Source: Nostoc sp. FACHB-152 (GTDB taxonomy: Bacteria; Cyanobacteriota; Cyanobacteriia; Cyanobacteriales; Nostocaceae). From it: a stretch of DNA of 64,000 nt. The stretch lies in NCBI RefSeq assembly GCF_014697475.1, contig NZ_JACJRV010000013.1:62001-126000 (forward strand). The letters are read 5' to 3'. The position numbers and the translations under genes are program-made. The notes under the pieces were generated by a model, which was not told the DNA's origin, did not search any database, and saw only the letters and a program-made list of their open reading frames with translations. Shown here piece by piece: positions 10,104 to 19,370 of this stretch (the stretch's first letter is position 1; each line of letters starts with the position of its first letter).

Positions 10104-10595
10104 CTAGCTTAGAGCGTTGATAGCGTAGTCGATGTAGGTGTTAGCTTCGTTAGCAGCTTGACCAGATAAGCCATGATTAGCTTTGATGTGCTTCAGAGCT
10201 TCTACATACCAGCTAGGAGACAAATCAAAGGAGCTGTTGATTTCAGCCAAACCAGCAATCAGGTATTCATCCAAGGGGCCAGTACCACCAGCTACCAAGC
10301 TGTAGGTGATGATCCGCAGGTAGTGACCAACGTCACGAGCGCACTTGGATTTACCACGGCTGTCAGCAGCAAACTGAGGGCCAGGGGTTTGGGTGGTGTA
10401 AGGGAATTTTTGGTAAACAGCTTGGGTTGCACCATCAATCAAGCGTTGAGCGTTGGAGGTCAAACCACGAGCAGCTTCCAAGCTTGCAGCAGCACGTACA
10501 TAACGACCGTTAACAGCTTGTAATTCGGTGTTGCCTAAGAAACGTCCTTGGGTATCAGCAGCTGCGATAGCTTCGGTAATTGGTGTTTTAACCAT
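10104..10595 (-). CDS. cpcA: C-phycocyanin alpha subunit
   Basis: A 163-aa globin-fold phycobiliprotein, the standard length. The bilin-binding Cys85 (Cys84 in mature numbering) lies in [15 protein letters not shown]-terminus [20 protein letters not shown] is typical of CpcA. It forms (alpha-beta) hexamers with CpcB in the rods and carries one phycocyanobilin attached by CpcE/F. An AAGGAGAT ribosome binding site precedes the ATG. A hairpin-forming segment downstream (about 10030-10090: CCCGGAGCCAGAT...TCTCCGGGC) may terminate or stabilise the cpcBA message. Confidence 0.97.
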   Translation of the reverse strand: MVKTPITEAIAAADTQGRFLGNTELQAVNGRYVRAAASLEAARGLTSNAQRLIDGATQAVYQKFPYTTQTPGPQFAADSRGKSKCARDVGHYLRIITYSLVAGGTGPLDEYLIAGLAEINSSFDLSPSWYVEALKHIKANHGLSGQAANEANTYIDYAINALS

Positions 10596-10674
10596 CTTTT
10601 CAAATCTCCTTGGTATTTTTAGTCTTTTTTACCTGGTAGCCAAATACTTTCGTATTGAGACTTTTTGACTGCTA

Positions 10675-11196
10675 TTAACCAACAGCAGCAGCAGCGCGAT
10701 CAAAGTAGCTAGCTACTTCAGAGATCAATTGGCTGCAATCACCTTTGGTGATACCGTTAGGATCGTTAGCGATCGCAATAGCTGCATCTTTCATCTTTTG
10801 AACACCAACAGCTACGGAAGAACCAGGTGTACCTAGAGCTTGGTAAGTTTCACGCAAGCCGTTCAAGCAGCGATCGTCCAGGACACTTGCATCACCAGCC
10901 AAAATAGCGTAGGTTACATAGCGCAAAATGATTTCCATGTCGCGCAAGCAAGCAGCCATACGACGGTTGGTGTAAGCGTTACCACCAGGAGCGATCAATT
11001 GGGGTTGCTCTTCAAACAAAGAACGCGCAGCGTTGGTAACGATAGCAGAAGCGTTGCTGGTGATGCGGTTAACAACATCTAAGCGCTTGCTGCCTTCTTT
11101 AACAACGTTAGAAAGAGCATCCAATTGTTCGTTGCTCAAGAATTCGCCTCTAGCGTCGGCTTGAGAAGTTACCTTGGTGAATACATCTAATGTCAT
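10675..11196 (-). CDS. cpcB: C-phycocyanin beta subunit
   Basis: A 173-aa phycobiliprotein. Two bilin-binding cysteines are visible: Cys83 in [17 protein letters not shown] and Cys154 in [13 protein letters not shown]. Asn73 in PGGNAYTN is the conserved gamma-N-methylated Asn of beta subunits. It opens the cpc operon after a 740-bp gap that must carry the cpc promoter. TAGGAGATTAGAGTCC before the ATG provides a good ribosome binding site. The start is MTLDVFTKV, as in the family. Confidence 0.97.
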   Translation of the reverse strand: MTLDVFTKVTSQADARGEFLSNEQLDALSNVVKEGSKRLDVVNRITSNASAIVTNAARSLFEEQPQLIAPGGNAYTNRRMAACLRDMEIILRYVTYAILAGDASVLDDRCLNGLRETYQALGTPGSSVAVGVQKMKDAAIAIANDPNGITKGDCSQLISEVASYFDRAAAAVG

Positions 11197-11792
11197 GGAC
11201 TCTAATCTCCTAATTCCTTAGTTGAGAGATGTCTCGATTAAAACTGGTAATGTTTTATCAATTCAGGATGGTTTATAACAGACCAAGTACCGATTTGTAT
11301 TTTCGCCGCTCTCAGATTCGCCTGTTACTTCATGAAGAAAATTATGAGAACCAGGGTTTGATTTATGAGAGACTAGCAAACTTTACGAATTGATTGTCTT
11401 GTTTATGTTCTGTCTGTTATTGACCCCTACAGCTTATGTTTATACAACGCTATAGATCCTTTATTTGTTACAAATTATGAATAAATAAGTTGCAGGAATA
11501 AGAACCACCTCAAATCCTTTACATACAAGGGCTTTAACTGAGATAAGAAGAGATTTTTTGTTACATAACTTCATATTGCACAAATTTTTCAGCAAATTCC
11601 AGTGGGTTTAATATTTTCTTAATTTTTCTGTAACCCTTACCTAGCAAGATATTGCCGTTTTACATTAGATTTTGCTTCCGGAAGGTTATTGTGAAGAAAC
11701 ATAAAATAAATATTTCGCAACATTTTTGTGAGTGCTTGTTTTAGAAGCGAGGGAAGAGAAAAGGGGGATAGGGTGAGTATTAACACTCATCT
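11197..11792 (-). promoter_or_regulatory. Upstream region / long leader of the cpc operon
   Basis: About 600 bp without a gene lie upstream of cpcB. The region is A/T-rich and ends in a MITE-like element next to pecF. By position it must contain the promoter(s) and a long 5' leader of the cpc operon, which is known to have distant start sites in related strains. I could not assign -10/-35 boxes with confidence. Confidence 0.5.
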
Positions 11793-11925
11793 CTAGTAGT
11801 CTGCCAACCCAAAATTGTTAGGTGAGGGCTGGGGAAAGGGGAAAGGTTAAAGGTTAAAGGAGTAAACATCTTTTCCCTTTACCCCTTGCCCTTTACCCCG
11901 CCAAGAAAACTTGGCGAACTACTAG
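11793..11925. mobile_element. MITE-like inverted-repeat element between pecF and cpcB
   Basis: A 133-bp segment bounded by imperfect terminal inverted repeats: CTAGTAGT-CT-GCCAA on the left and TTGGC-GA-ACTACTAG on the right (13 of 15 positions pair). Inside are tandem GGTTAAA units, purine-rich and complementary pyrimidine-rich tracts (GGGGAAAGG / CCTTTACCCC type) and a small GCCAAG-AAAA-CTTGGC hairpin. It has no ORF. It would fold into a long hairpin, could end pec transcription and has the look of a non-autonomous element. A plain structured terminator is the alternative. Confidence 0.5.
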
Positions 11926-11938
11926 GCCTCTTGATTTC

Positions 11939-12562
11939 TTAAGCCAAAGCTAAAGTCATACGCGATCGCACCACTAAATCTGCCTCCCCCGCGATCGCAT
12001 TTTTTAAAGCAGTCTTAGCTTCAGGCGTGGCTATTTCTTGCAAAGACACCGCAGCCGCATAGCGCAGTCCCCAATCTTCAGGTGAAAGCACAGCCCAAAT
12101 CAACTTTTCTTGAACAAAGCGAATCACTTCTGCATCTTGAGAATTGCTAGCAATTTTTCCTAATCCTCTAGCAGCGATGCGGCGTACATTTCCCTGACAA
12201 TGATTGGCTACTGTTGTACCCACAACTTCCGCTAATAAATCCAACGCATCTGGAGAACCAATTTGGGCTAAAGCTTGGATAATGTGAGCTTGCAACCCCT
12301 GATCTTGAGAAGCTTCATAAGCACTAATTAATGGCTGAACTGTCGGATTTTTTAACTTGACCAATGACTCTACAGCCGCAGCCCTAACAGCTGGATGATG
12401 ATGACTAAGAACTTTAATTACAGAATTGATCACGGCTAGTTCTTGTGTGTCGCTAGAACTTATCTCTGTAATTGCTGTAATCACCTCTTCTGGTGTGGAG
12501 GCATGATTTATTTTTGAAATTAATTGCTCAATATCACTATATGTATTCATAGTTTTGCTCAT
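11939..12562 (-). CDS. pecF: Phycoerythrocyanin alpha phycoviolobilin lyase-isomerase, PecF subunit
   Basis: A 207-aa HEAT-repeat protein homologous to CpcF. It holds the PecF-specific motif NHCQGN with His121 and Cys122, the pair required for isomerising phycocyanobilin to phycoviolobilin. With PecE it attaches phycoviolobilin to Cys84 of PecA. PBS-lyase repeats include HHHPAVRAAAVESLVKL and WGLRYAAAVSLQEIA. An internal Met5 (MNTYSDIEQLI) is an equally possible start, since neither has a clear ribosome binding site. Confidence 0.94.
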   Translation of the reverse strand: MSKTMNTYSDIEQLISKINHASTPEEVITAITEISSSDTQELAVINSVIKVLSHHHPAVRAAAVESLVKLKNPTVQPLISAYEASQDQGLQAHIIQALAQIGSPDALDLLAEVVGTTVANHCQGNVRRIAARGLGKIASNSQDAEVIRFVQEKLIWAVLSPEDWGLRYAAAVSLQEIATPEAKTALKNAIAGEADLVVRSRMTLALA

Positions 12563-12790
12563 TCAGAAAAAATAGATTTATGCACTGAAGTTGGAAAAGT
12601 TTTGGGTGAATATAATTCGCTACTATACAGGCAAATTTCGCCTGCACTGACCAACCAAAAATATTTCTAAAAAAACCTGGCAAAATATCCTGACAAAATG
12701 GAAAAAACAAAAGTAAAAAGACAAAAACTTATGTTTTGCCCTTTTACTTTTTATTGACAAATTCTAATTTTGAAAACTGAATTTTTAATT

Positions 12791-13564
12791 TTACAGTTGA
12801 ATTAATAACTCATCAATCGCTCGGAAAATTAACAATATTGTTTCTTTTTCTGAATGATTATTTTCTAATAATGTCTCTAAAATGCGTTTTAAGTTTAACA
12901 GCTTCAAACTATTAGGAACTTGCGCTGTCAAGATTGACTGTATCGCTTGTTGATGTCCAACTGCACCTAAGTCAAAAACTGCTGCCCAACGTAAATACAT
13001 ATTGTCATGGTTGAGGTTTTTAACAATACGTTCGATGTATTGGGGTTCCTGAGTTAAAAGATACATATATCGAGCGGCTGCACATTGCACTCGTTCAGAA
13101 GGATGTTTCAAAAACGGTTCAATTTGCGGACGTGCTGACCAAACTTTTAGAGTAGCTAACGCTTCAATCAAAGATTCATAGGGTTGCTCTTGACTGGTGT
13201 GCAGAAGATTTAGTAAAGGAGTAATTGCGCTTTTGTCACCGATAGCAGCTAAAGCGGCGATCGCCGCTTCTTTTAGTCGCAAATCCTCGTCGCACTCTAA
13301 CGCTTTTATTAACGCTGTTACAGCTTGGGGATTTTTCAATTGTCCTAAAGCGCGTGCAGCTTGACGGCGTAAGGGATATCCCCCCGATGGAATGCGATAA
13401 CGTTCATCAAACAAAGCATCACATAAAGCCATACAACCAGCTTGTACTTGATGTTTACCTAACCACCAAGCGGCATAATAACGAATTTGGTTATCGTCAC
13501 CAGATAATGCCGCGATCGCGGTTTCTGGCGAAAGAATTGGTTCAGCAGAATTAGTGGTAGTCAT
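12791..13564 (-). CDS. pecE: Phycoerythrocyanin alpha phycoviolobilin lyase-isomerase, PecE subunit
   Basis: A 257-aa HEAT-repeat protein with the CpcE/PecE signature IRYYAAWWLGKHQV and repeats such as YPLRRQAARALGQLKN and HPSERVQCAAARYMYLL. Together with PecF it forms the lyase-isomerase for PecA. I place the start at MTTTNSAEPILSPE (13564). The frame is open 44 codons further upstream, but that part is translated purine/pyrimidine repeat and has no homology to the family. It is separated from pecF by 228 A/T-rich bases. Confidence 0.93.
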   Translation of the reverse strand: MTTTNSAEPILSPETAIAALSGDDNQIRYYAAWWLGKHQVQAGCMALCDALFDERYRIPSGGYPLRRQAARALGQLKNPQAVTALIKALECDEDLRLKEAAIAALAAIGDKSAITPLLNLLHTSQEQPYESLIEALATLKVWSARPQIEPFLKHPSERVQCAAARYMYLLTQEPQYIERIVKNLNHDNMYLRWAAVFDLGAVGHQQAIQSILTAQVPNSLKLLNLKRILETLLENNHSEKETILLIFRAIDELLIQL

Positions 13565-13574
13565 TGCTAAATAA

Positions 13575-13690
13575 GGGTGTAAGGAAAGAAGAAGGGAAAA
13601 GGATAAAGGTGAAAGGGAAAAGGGTAAGAACCAACTTTTGCCCCTTGCCCTTTTCCCCTTTCCCAAGGCGAAGCCTTTCCCCCCACACCC
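13575..13690. repeat. Complementary purine/pyrimidine repeat in the pecC-pecE spacer
   Basis: GGAAAAGGATAAAGG...GGGAAAAGGG is followed by CCCCTTGCCCTTTTCCCC, giving a long imperfect hairpin. Its composition resembles the repeat at 11793-11925 and the inserts in the 5-oxoprolinase gene. It extends the pecE frame artificially. Confidence 0.6.
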
Positions 13691-13732
13691 GCACACCCTG
13701 TCTAAGGAAGAATTTCTGACTTCTCCTAAGAT

Positions 13733-14569
13733 TTAAACTGGCGAAATTTTGACTATCTTACCGCCGCGCTTGTGAATTTCTTGGTATATGGTTGAGAGGC
13801 GTTCATAAGGCACAGTGTAAGTTTGGATGCTACGACGTACTGAAGCTTTGGAGCCGATTGTACCAGCGATCGCTTGAATAACGAACATCCGACTATCTCC
13901 CCGAAGAGCCGAACTAACCAAAGTTGGTGCGGCTGAGGCAAAGCTAGTACCAGCAGAAGTTGGTGGCATAATACCGTTGGGTAAATTTAATGCAACCTTC
14001 GTCCGCAAGCGAGAATTTTTACGTCCCATCTGAGCGTTATCACTGTTACCGCTACCGCGATAAAGCTCAAATATGCGATTAAATCCTACCGTTTTCATTC
14101 CTGGAATTGATTGAAATCCCCGGTGGTAAGGAACTACAGAATTCCCAAAAGCATTCTCGTATTCTGGGCTATAAATGTAAGATTCAATATCTGCATCGTA
14201 GCCACGAGCCGCATATAAATCTACATGGAAAGCAATCTCTGATTGGTCGTAAGGCGCACGTCCCAATAAGTGCTTATAGTTTAATTCGATAAAACGCACT
14301 TGGGAGTTTTTATAAAAAAAGCATTCTTTGTAAAAATCAGATTTGGCTAAAATCTCCACAAATTGCCGCACACTAATTTTGCCGTTACGCAATAAAGCTT
14401 CCGCACTAACAAATTTTTCGCTAGCATATAGTCCTTGACGACCAAAAATTTGTTGATAAGCAGCATAAAATACTTTTTGTAATTCGTCTTCGCTCCAATT
14501 TTGGCGTAATTCGACTTTAATGCCGATTTCATCTCTAATGCCTAGCCGTTCTGCGACTGAACTACTCAT
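13733..14569 (-). CDS. pecC: Phycoerythrocyanin-associated rod linker PecC
   Basis: A 278-aa rod linker with an N-terminal PBS_linker_poly domain ([53 protein letters not shown]) and a C-terminal CpcD-like domain ending [14 protein letters not shown]. It has the architecture of CpcC. Its place between pecA and pecE identifies it as the linker that joins phycoerythrocyanin hexamers at the rod tip to phycocyanin. Confidence 0.93.
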   Translation of the reverse strand: MSSSVAERLGIRDEIGIKVELRQNWSEDELQKVFYAAYQQIFGRQGLYASEKFVSAEALLRNGKISVRQFVEILAKSDFYKECFFYKNSQVRFIELNYKHLLGRAPYDQSEIAFHVDLYAARGYDADIESYIYSPEYENAFGNSVVPYHRGFQSIPGMKTVGFNRIFELYRGSGNSDNAQMGRKNSRLRTKVALNLPNGIMPPTSAGTSFASAAPTLVSSALRGDSRMFVIQAIAGTIGSKASVRRSIQTYTVPYERLSTIYQEIHKRGGKIVKISPV

Positions 14570-14831
14570 TTTGACAATCGCTCCTGTTTAAATTTTTGCT
14601 TGTAATAAATTTGGGTCTTTGGCAGTAGAAAAATGCAGCAATCAAAGTAGAAATTTATTCTACTTATAGCAATCCTGTTTGAAGTGTAAAAATTATCTTT
14701 ATGGTCGTTATTGTCAATTAGTAATTACAAAGGGCAAATGACTAATGACAACCAACAGAAAAATATTTCACAAATCATCTAGAATCACTTTATTGAGCAA
14801 TTATCTATTTCCAAAGACCCACAGTTTTGTC

Positions 14832-15320
14832 TTAGCTTAGTGCGTTAATTGCATAGTTGAGATAGGTGTTAGCTTCACCAGCAGCATCACCATTTAAACC
14901 ATGATTATCACGAACAAATTCGAGTGCAGCTACATACCAACTAGGAGACAAACCCAAAGCACTATTGAGTTCACTTAAACCAGCAACTACATATTCATCT
15001 AAAGGCCCTGTACCGCCAACAACACAGCAATAGCTGATGGTGCGGAGGTAGTGGTCAATATCCCGTACACATTTGGATTTACCTTCAGGAGTAGAGGCAT
15101 ATTGAGGGCCACTCATTTGAGTAGTATAGGGGAATTTTTGATAAACATGATTTGCAGCTGCTTCTGCCCATTTTTTGCCATTATTTGTAAATGCTTGAGC
15201 AGCTTCTAAACCTGCACGAGCGCGGCTGAACCGACCAAATACTGCTTGCATTTCGGTATTGCTGAGATAAGAACCGCGTAGATCAGCAGCAGAGATCGCT
15301 TCAGTTAAAGGTGTTTTCAT
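14832..15320 (-). CDS. pecA: Phycoerythrocyanin alpha subunit
   Basis: A 162-aa phycobiliprotein alpha subunit. The bilin-binding Cys84 lies in [15 protein letters not shown]. It differs from CpcA in the bilin pocket (for example [18 protein letters not shown]) and begins [19 protein letters not shown]. The presence of pecE/pecF beside it supports attachment of phycoviolobilin, which extends absorption into the green-yellow range. Phycoerythrocyanin forms the outermost rod disc in many heterocystous strains. Confidence 0.95.
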   Translation of the reverse strand: MKTPLTEAISAADLRGSYLSNTEMQAVFGRFSRARAGLEAAQAFTNNGKKWAEAAANHVYQKFPYTTQMSGPQYASTPEGKSKCVRDIDHYLRTISYCCVVGGTGPLDEYVVAGLSELNSALGLSPSWYVAALEFVRDNHGLNGDAAGEANTYLNYAINALS

Positions 15321-15393
15321 AATTCTCCTAATCTCCTCGATTTCTGACTAATTACTAACAACCAATTTGAGAAAAGTTTGCACAAAAAATTTA

Positions 15394-15912
15394 TTAAACA
15401 ACCGCACTAGCAGCGCGGTCAAAATAGCTGGCTAATTCAGAAATTAATTGGCTACAATCACCTTTACTAATACCATTGGGGTCATTAGCAATAGAAACTG
15501 CGGCATCTTTCATCTTTTGAATACCGGAAGCTACAGCATCACCAGGAGTACCAAGTGCTTGATAGGTTTCACGTAGTCCATTTAAGCAGCGATCGTCCAT
15601 GATGCTGGCATCACCTGCTAATACGGAATAGGTGACATAACGCAGAATAAATCCTAAGTCACGGATACAAGCAGCTTGATTACGGTTGTGGAAACAAGCA
15701 CCACCTGCATTAAAAATTTGAGGACGTTCAGCAACTAAAGCCCGATAGGAATTAGCCACAATAGAGGAAGCATTACTGGTTAGTCTGTTAACGATATCTA
15801 ACCGCTTATTGCTATCAGCAACTACTGCTGATAAAGCATTGATTTCATCACCACTTAGATATGAACCTTTTCTATCTGCTTGGTCAACTACTTTGGAAAA
15901 AGCGTCGCGCAT
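15394..15912 (-). CDS. pecB: Phycoerythrocyanin beta subunit
   Basis: A 172-aa beta subunit with bilin-binding Cys82 ([17 protein letters not shown]) and Cys153 ([13 protein letters not shown]). The segment [11 protein letters not shown], with a Cys-Phe-His in place of the CpcB NAYTN segment, is characteristic of PecB. It is the first gene of the pec operon, so the promoter lies in the 780 bp upstream. It pairs with PecA in rod-tip hexamers. Confidence 0.95.
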   Translation of the reverse strand: MRDAFSKVVDQADRKGSYLSGDEINALSAVVADSNKRLDIVNRLTSNASSIVANSYRALVAERPQIFNAGGACFHNRNQAACIRDLGFILRYVTYSVLAGDASIMDDRCLNGLRETYQALGTPGDAVASGIQKMKDAAVSIANDPNGISKGDCSQLISELASYFDRAASAVV

Positions 15913-16695
15913 TTTGTATTACTCCTAAAGGTCATTCATTGCAGATGTTTATCAGGTTTATAGCAATTAATCTATCGAGCAAAATTTATTGCATGACACA
16001 ATAGCTATTTCAAATAATTATTTGAAATAACAATATTTTGCCCCAATCAACTATTTCAAAAACTAGCTAAATTGGCTGGTTTTTTACTTGCTTTTAAAAC
16101 CTTGTTCGTATTTTATATATTGGTTGAGTTCGTTTATTCTTAAGTTTTGTAAAATAGTTTTACTCTATACAGCTTTTTCCCTAAAGGGTTGCTTTGCAAA
16201 GCTTTTACTGATCCCAAGCAAATATTTGCTTTACAATTGAACATCTTTCGCAATCTTACTACACATAGTCTCTCAGCTTTTTTTGGTTGAGTAGCAAATA
16301 GAACTTATATATGATGCTTTGCTGACAGTAAGTTTTATTGAGGTGGTATAACACAGCAGGAATCAAGCTACTGTTCAATACAAGCTAAAAGTTGAAAATT
16401 CAAGCCTTTTTAACTTTTAGCTTTTGTCATTTGACTGCTATGTAGCGTTAGTAGTTTGTTAACAAATCGTTAGAGAAATTTTGTGACTTATGCGACAATG
16501 TTTAGTTTTCGTTAGCTAAATAAAAATTGTTTTGCACTTTAATATCAGATAGATTCTTAATTTACTTATAACTTTTTGTTTACAAGCCTTTCATACAGCA
16601 TTGTTACTGCTGACTGCAATTTTTAGACAAAATTGATGTGTAAGCTTTTGTAAAGCAAAGTAAAGGCTAATCTGAAAATTCTTGATATTCTTTTT
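15913..16695 (-). promoter_or_regulatory. Upstream region of the pec operon
   Basis: About 780 A/T-rich bases with no gene seen on either strand lie between pecB and the pseudouridine synthase. A small hairpin at 16009-16030 (ATTTCAAATAATTATTTGAAAT, two perfectly matching arms) lies about 100 bp upstream of pecB and could be an operator. No reliable promoter boxes were assigned. Confidence 0.45.
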
Positions 16696-17634
16696 TCAAA
16701 AAGATATTGCTACTCTTCGCCGCAGCACTTCTAACAGAGTTGTCAAAGTGTGCGGAAGTGGTGCTGTCACCTCTATCCAATCTTCAGAAATGGGATGTTT
16801 TAACTTGAGTCGCCAAGCGTGTAGTGCTTGACCTGGAAGATTTACGCCTACAGAACGACCAGAACTATAAACAGGATCGCCAACAATGGGATGGCCGATT
16901 TTGGCACTATGAACGCGAATTTGATGAGTACGTCCTGTTTCTAATTGAAAGAGGATTAATGTGTAATTACCTAAGCGTTCTAATACTCGCCAATGAGTGA
17001 TGGCTGTACGTCCACCTTGTTCTACAGGGACAACGGCCATTTTCTTGCGGTCTTGGGGATGGCGACCAATAGGAAAATCTATCGTACCACTTTCAGTTTT
17101 TGGCGCACCATAAACTACGCCTAAATATTCTCGGCGTGCGGTTTTTGCTTGGAGTTGTGCTTGTAAGTGTTGATAAGCAAGGTCAGTTTTAGCGATCGCG
17201 ATCGCTCCCGTTGTATCCTTATCCAATCGATGCACAATTCCCGGACGTTGGACTCCGCCAATACCAGGAAGGTTAGGACAGTGCGCCAACAAGGCATTTA
17301 CTAATGTGCCATCATAATGTCCGGGTGCGGGATGGACAACTAACCCGGCGGGTTTGTTGAGGATGAGTAACTGGTCGTCTTCGTAAAGAATATCTAAGGG
17401 AATCTCTTCTGCTTGTAGCTCTAGGGGCTGTGCTTCTGGTATTTGTAGAGTGATGCGATCGCCTGCTTTCACATTCACCTTCTTAGATATGCAGACTTTG
17501 CCGTTAACTTGGACATTACCTTGTTCAATTAACTGCTGAATGCGCGAACGCGAAATATCTGGTAATTCTTCCGCCAGATAACGGTCGAGGCGTTCACTAT
17601 TATTTTGTACTTGTAAATCAATTTCAGTCTGCAT
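16696..17634 (-). CDS. RluA/RluD-family 23S rRNA pseudouridine synthase
   Basis: A 312-aa protein with an N-terminal S4 RNA-binding domain (about residues 15-70; LDRYLAEELPDISRSRIQQLI) and a pseudouridine synthase catalytic domain. The catalytic Asp138 lies in the HRLDKDTTG motif; RTHQIRVH is the conserved C-terminal motif. Length and the S4 domain fit RluD-like enzymes that modify the 1911/1915/1917 loop of 23S rRNA, though the exact target cannot be read from sequence. Confidence 0.92.
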   Translation of the reverse strand: MQTEIDLQVQNNSERLDRYLAEELPDISRSRIQQLIEQGNVQVNGKVCISKKVNVKAGDRITLQIPEAQPLELQAEEIPLDILYEDDQLLILNKPAGLVVHPAPGHYDGTLVNALLAHCPNLPGIGGVQRPGIVHRLDKDTTGAIAIAKTDLAYQHLQAQLQAKTARREYLGVVYGAPKTESGTIDFPIGRHPQDRKKMAVVPVEQGGRTAITHWRVLERLGNYTLILFQLETGRTHQIRVHSAKIGHPIVGDPVYSSGRSVGVNLPGQALHAWRLKLKHPISEDWIEVTAPLPHTLTTLLEVLRRRVAISF

Positions 17635-17724
17635 TGGAAATTAGGGAGTAGTAAAGAAAGGCTGAAGTATGAAATGAAAAACTCTGATAATAAGCTTGAG
17701 AGTGATTAAAGTATGTGCTTTATT

Positions 17725-17782
17725 TACGCGTTGACGTTCTTGTGCGGCTAATATTTCTGCTTGTTCGCGTTGTTTCGCTAGT
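17725..17782 (-). pseudogene. Possible detached C-terminal tail of the Uma2-type gene
   Basis: On the minus strand the bases encode LAKQREQAEILAAQERQRV, directly after a stop codon. Such charged coiled-coil tails are typical ends of cyanobacterial Uma2/DUF820 proteins. The neighbouring Uma2 gene stops abruptly at DGQKFLT about 200 bp upstream, so an insertion or mutation may have separated the tail. The link rests on composition and position only. Confidence 0.35.
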
Positions 17783-17989
17783 TATAGATAAATGAGAAAC
17801 GAATGGCACTAAGTTAACGGCGAACCCACTACCTATAAGGCTTTGGGTGTCGGATGTAGTAAAAAAGAGTAGTGAGTCAGAGATTGATTTGTGTCCGTAC
17901 TTATATTTATTGTTCTTGATTTTCCCTACACCCCACACTCTACCCCCAACACCCTGCCCTGACGACGTTTCACGTTTTCTTAGTGCCTT

Positions 17990-18547
17990 TCAGGTGAGAA
18001 ACTTCTGTCCATCGGGACGATATATTTGAAGTTCGCCATCTGATAACTCGAAGCGTATACCTAGATGCGGACTTACCCAATTTATCATCTGCGGAATTTC
18101 CGCTAATTCATCCTCATAACGCAACCAACCGCTTAATTCAGTTGTCTCTGGGTCGTATATATAATATTCTTCCACCCCGTAGCGATTGTAAAACTTGTAT
18201 TTTGCAATCATCTCTTTGGCAGTTTTGCTAGGTGAAAGAATTTCAAACACCACTTGTGGCGGAATATTACCTTCTTGCCATTGGAAATAGGAACCGCGAT
18301 CGCCTTTTGGTCTACCAAATGCCACCATGATATCAGGCGCTCTGCGAGTTACGTTATCACCCTCAACTGGATACCAAAACAGATCACCCGCTACGAATAC
18401 ATTTGGTTCATTGGCAAATAATAAATCTAGGTTCTTTTTAATCAACACAATCAATTCCGACTGTTTTGTATTTTCTGCCAATGGCTGTCCATCAGTTTCC
18501 GGGTAGATGATGTCTTTTTTGGTAGAAGAAGGTAGCTGAGTGACCAT
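17990..18547 (-). CDS. Uma2 family (DUF820) endonuclease-like protein, tail shortened
   Basis: A 185-aa Uma2/DUF820 protein with a PD-(D/E)XK nuclease-like fold: FVAGDLFWYPVEG, RAPDIMVAFGRP, PPQVVFEILSPSKTAKEM, KFYNRYGVEEYYIYDP. These genes are strongly expanded in cyanobacteria and their role is not established. The usual charged coiled-coil C-terminus is missing; the protein ends at YRPDGQKFLT, where full-length relatives normally continue. The spacer down to the pseudouridine synthase contains no other gene apart from a possible tail fragment. Confidence 0.85.
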   Translation of the reverse strand: MVTQLPSSTKKDIIYPETDGQPLAENTKQSELIVLIKKNLDLLFANEPNVFVAGDLFWYPVEGDNVTRRAPDIMVAFGRPKGDRGSYFQWQEGNIPPQVVFEILSPSKTAKEMIAKYKFYNRYGVEEYYIYDPETTELSGWLRYEDELAEIPQMINWVSPHLGIRFELSDGELQIYRPDGQKFLT

Positions 18548-19370
18548 ACGCGTAAGTCCAGATTACACAAGTGGCATAGTTAATTTTAGCTTATTAGTTC
18601 AATCGTCAAATTTTGCTACCTTTTGTACCTATATTTTGGGTGTTAATTAGTTTATTTGTTGGCAAATATAGATTGCTATTTTGAAAATATCTTAACTTTT
18701 CTACAGGATTCAAAAAGATGACTAGTTACTGTACCTCTTTAAATTCTCCGGATAAACTATTTAATTTCTGTCCAGGGAAATCTTTAAATAAGAATTACAT
18801 TTGCGTCTTCTAGTTTGTTTATCATAAAGCTAATATTTTTCTCTGCCCAAAATTTTATTCTAGCTGAGGTAGGAATGATTACTTAGTTACTATATATACT
18901 TAAAACTAGAAAATTTCTCCTTGCGTAGGTATATACTTAATTGAGGTTTTTCTAGTTCAACAGCTATTTTATTCAAATAAACATCAGTAATATTGTAGTA
19001 ATTTTGATACTGATGGGTTGGAGCCAATACTGCTAAATGCAAAATTTGAGTTATTGTTAAATTGACCAGATTATTGCAAGCTCAGAAAGCTGATTTAGCT
19101 TTTGAATACTGTATTAATGGCAACCGATTAAGCTATTTTGCGATCGGGCAATAGCTTAGTTTGTTATTTACCGGATGAGATGTAGTGAGGTTAACAATAG
19201 CTTATCAGAGATTGGCTACTTTAGAGTTAGGGGTAAAGAATCTCTGTACTAACTTTAATCTGACAGCTATATTTAGCTGAACACTATTTTCAAAATATTG
19301 TGATGTGAATGCCAACAAGGTATTCACTAATTTGACTTGCCAAGATGTACTCATATTTATAGTTAACTTT
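18548..19370. other. Intergenic region upstream of patA
   Basis: About 820 bp with no gene seen. It is A/T-rich and lies between the divergent Uma2 gene and patA. It presumably contains the patA promoter and leader. No RNA gene or repeat family was recognised here. Confidence 0.4.

Noticed and set aside
10173-10523. A 116-codon plus-strand frame over cpcA
   Set aside because: It is a shadow frame of the very conserved cpcA gene.
13565-13696. N-terminal extension of PecE by 44 residues
   Set aside because: The extension is translated purine/pyrimidine repeat and is absent from the family; MTTTNSAEP is the natural start.
17720-17938. A 72-codon minus-strand frame downstream of the Uma2 gene
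   Set aside because: No ribosome binding site, repeat-derived composition and a Ser/Thr/Arg-rich out-of-frame end; it is out of phase with the Uma2-like tail fragment.
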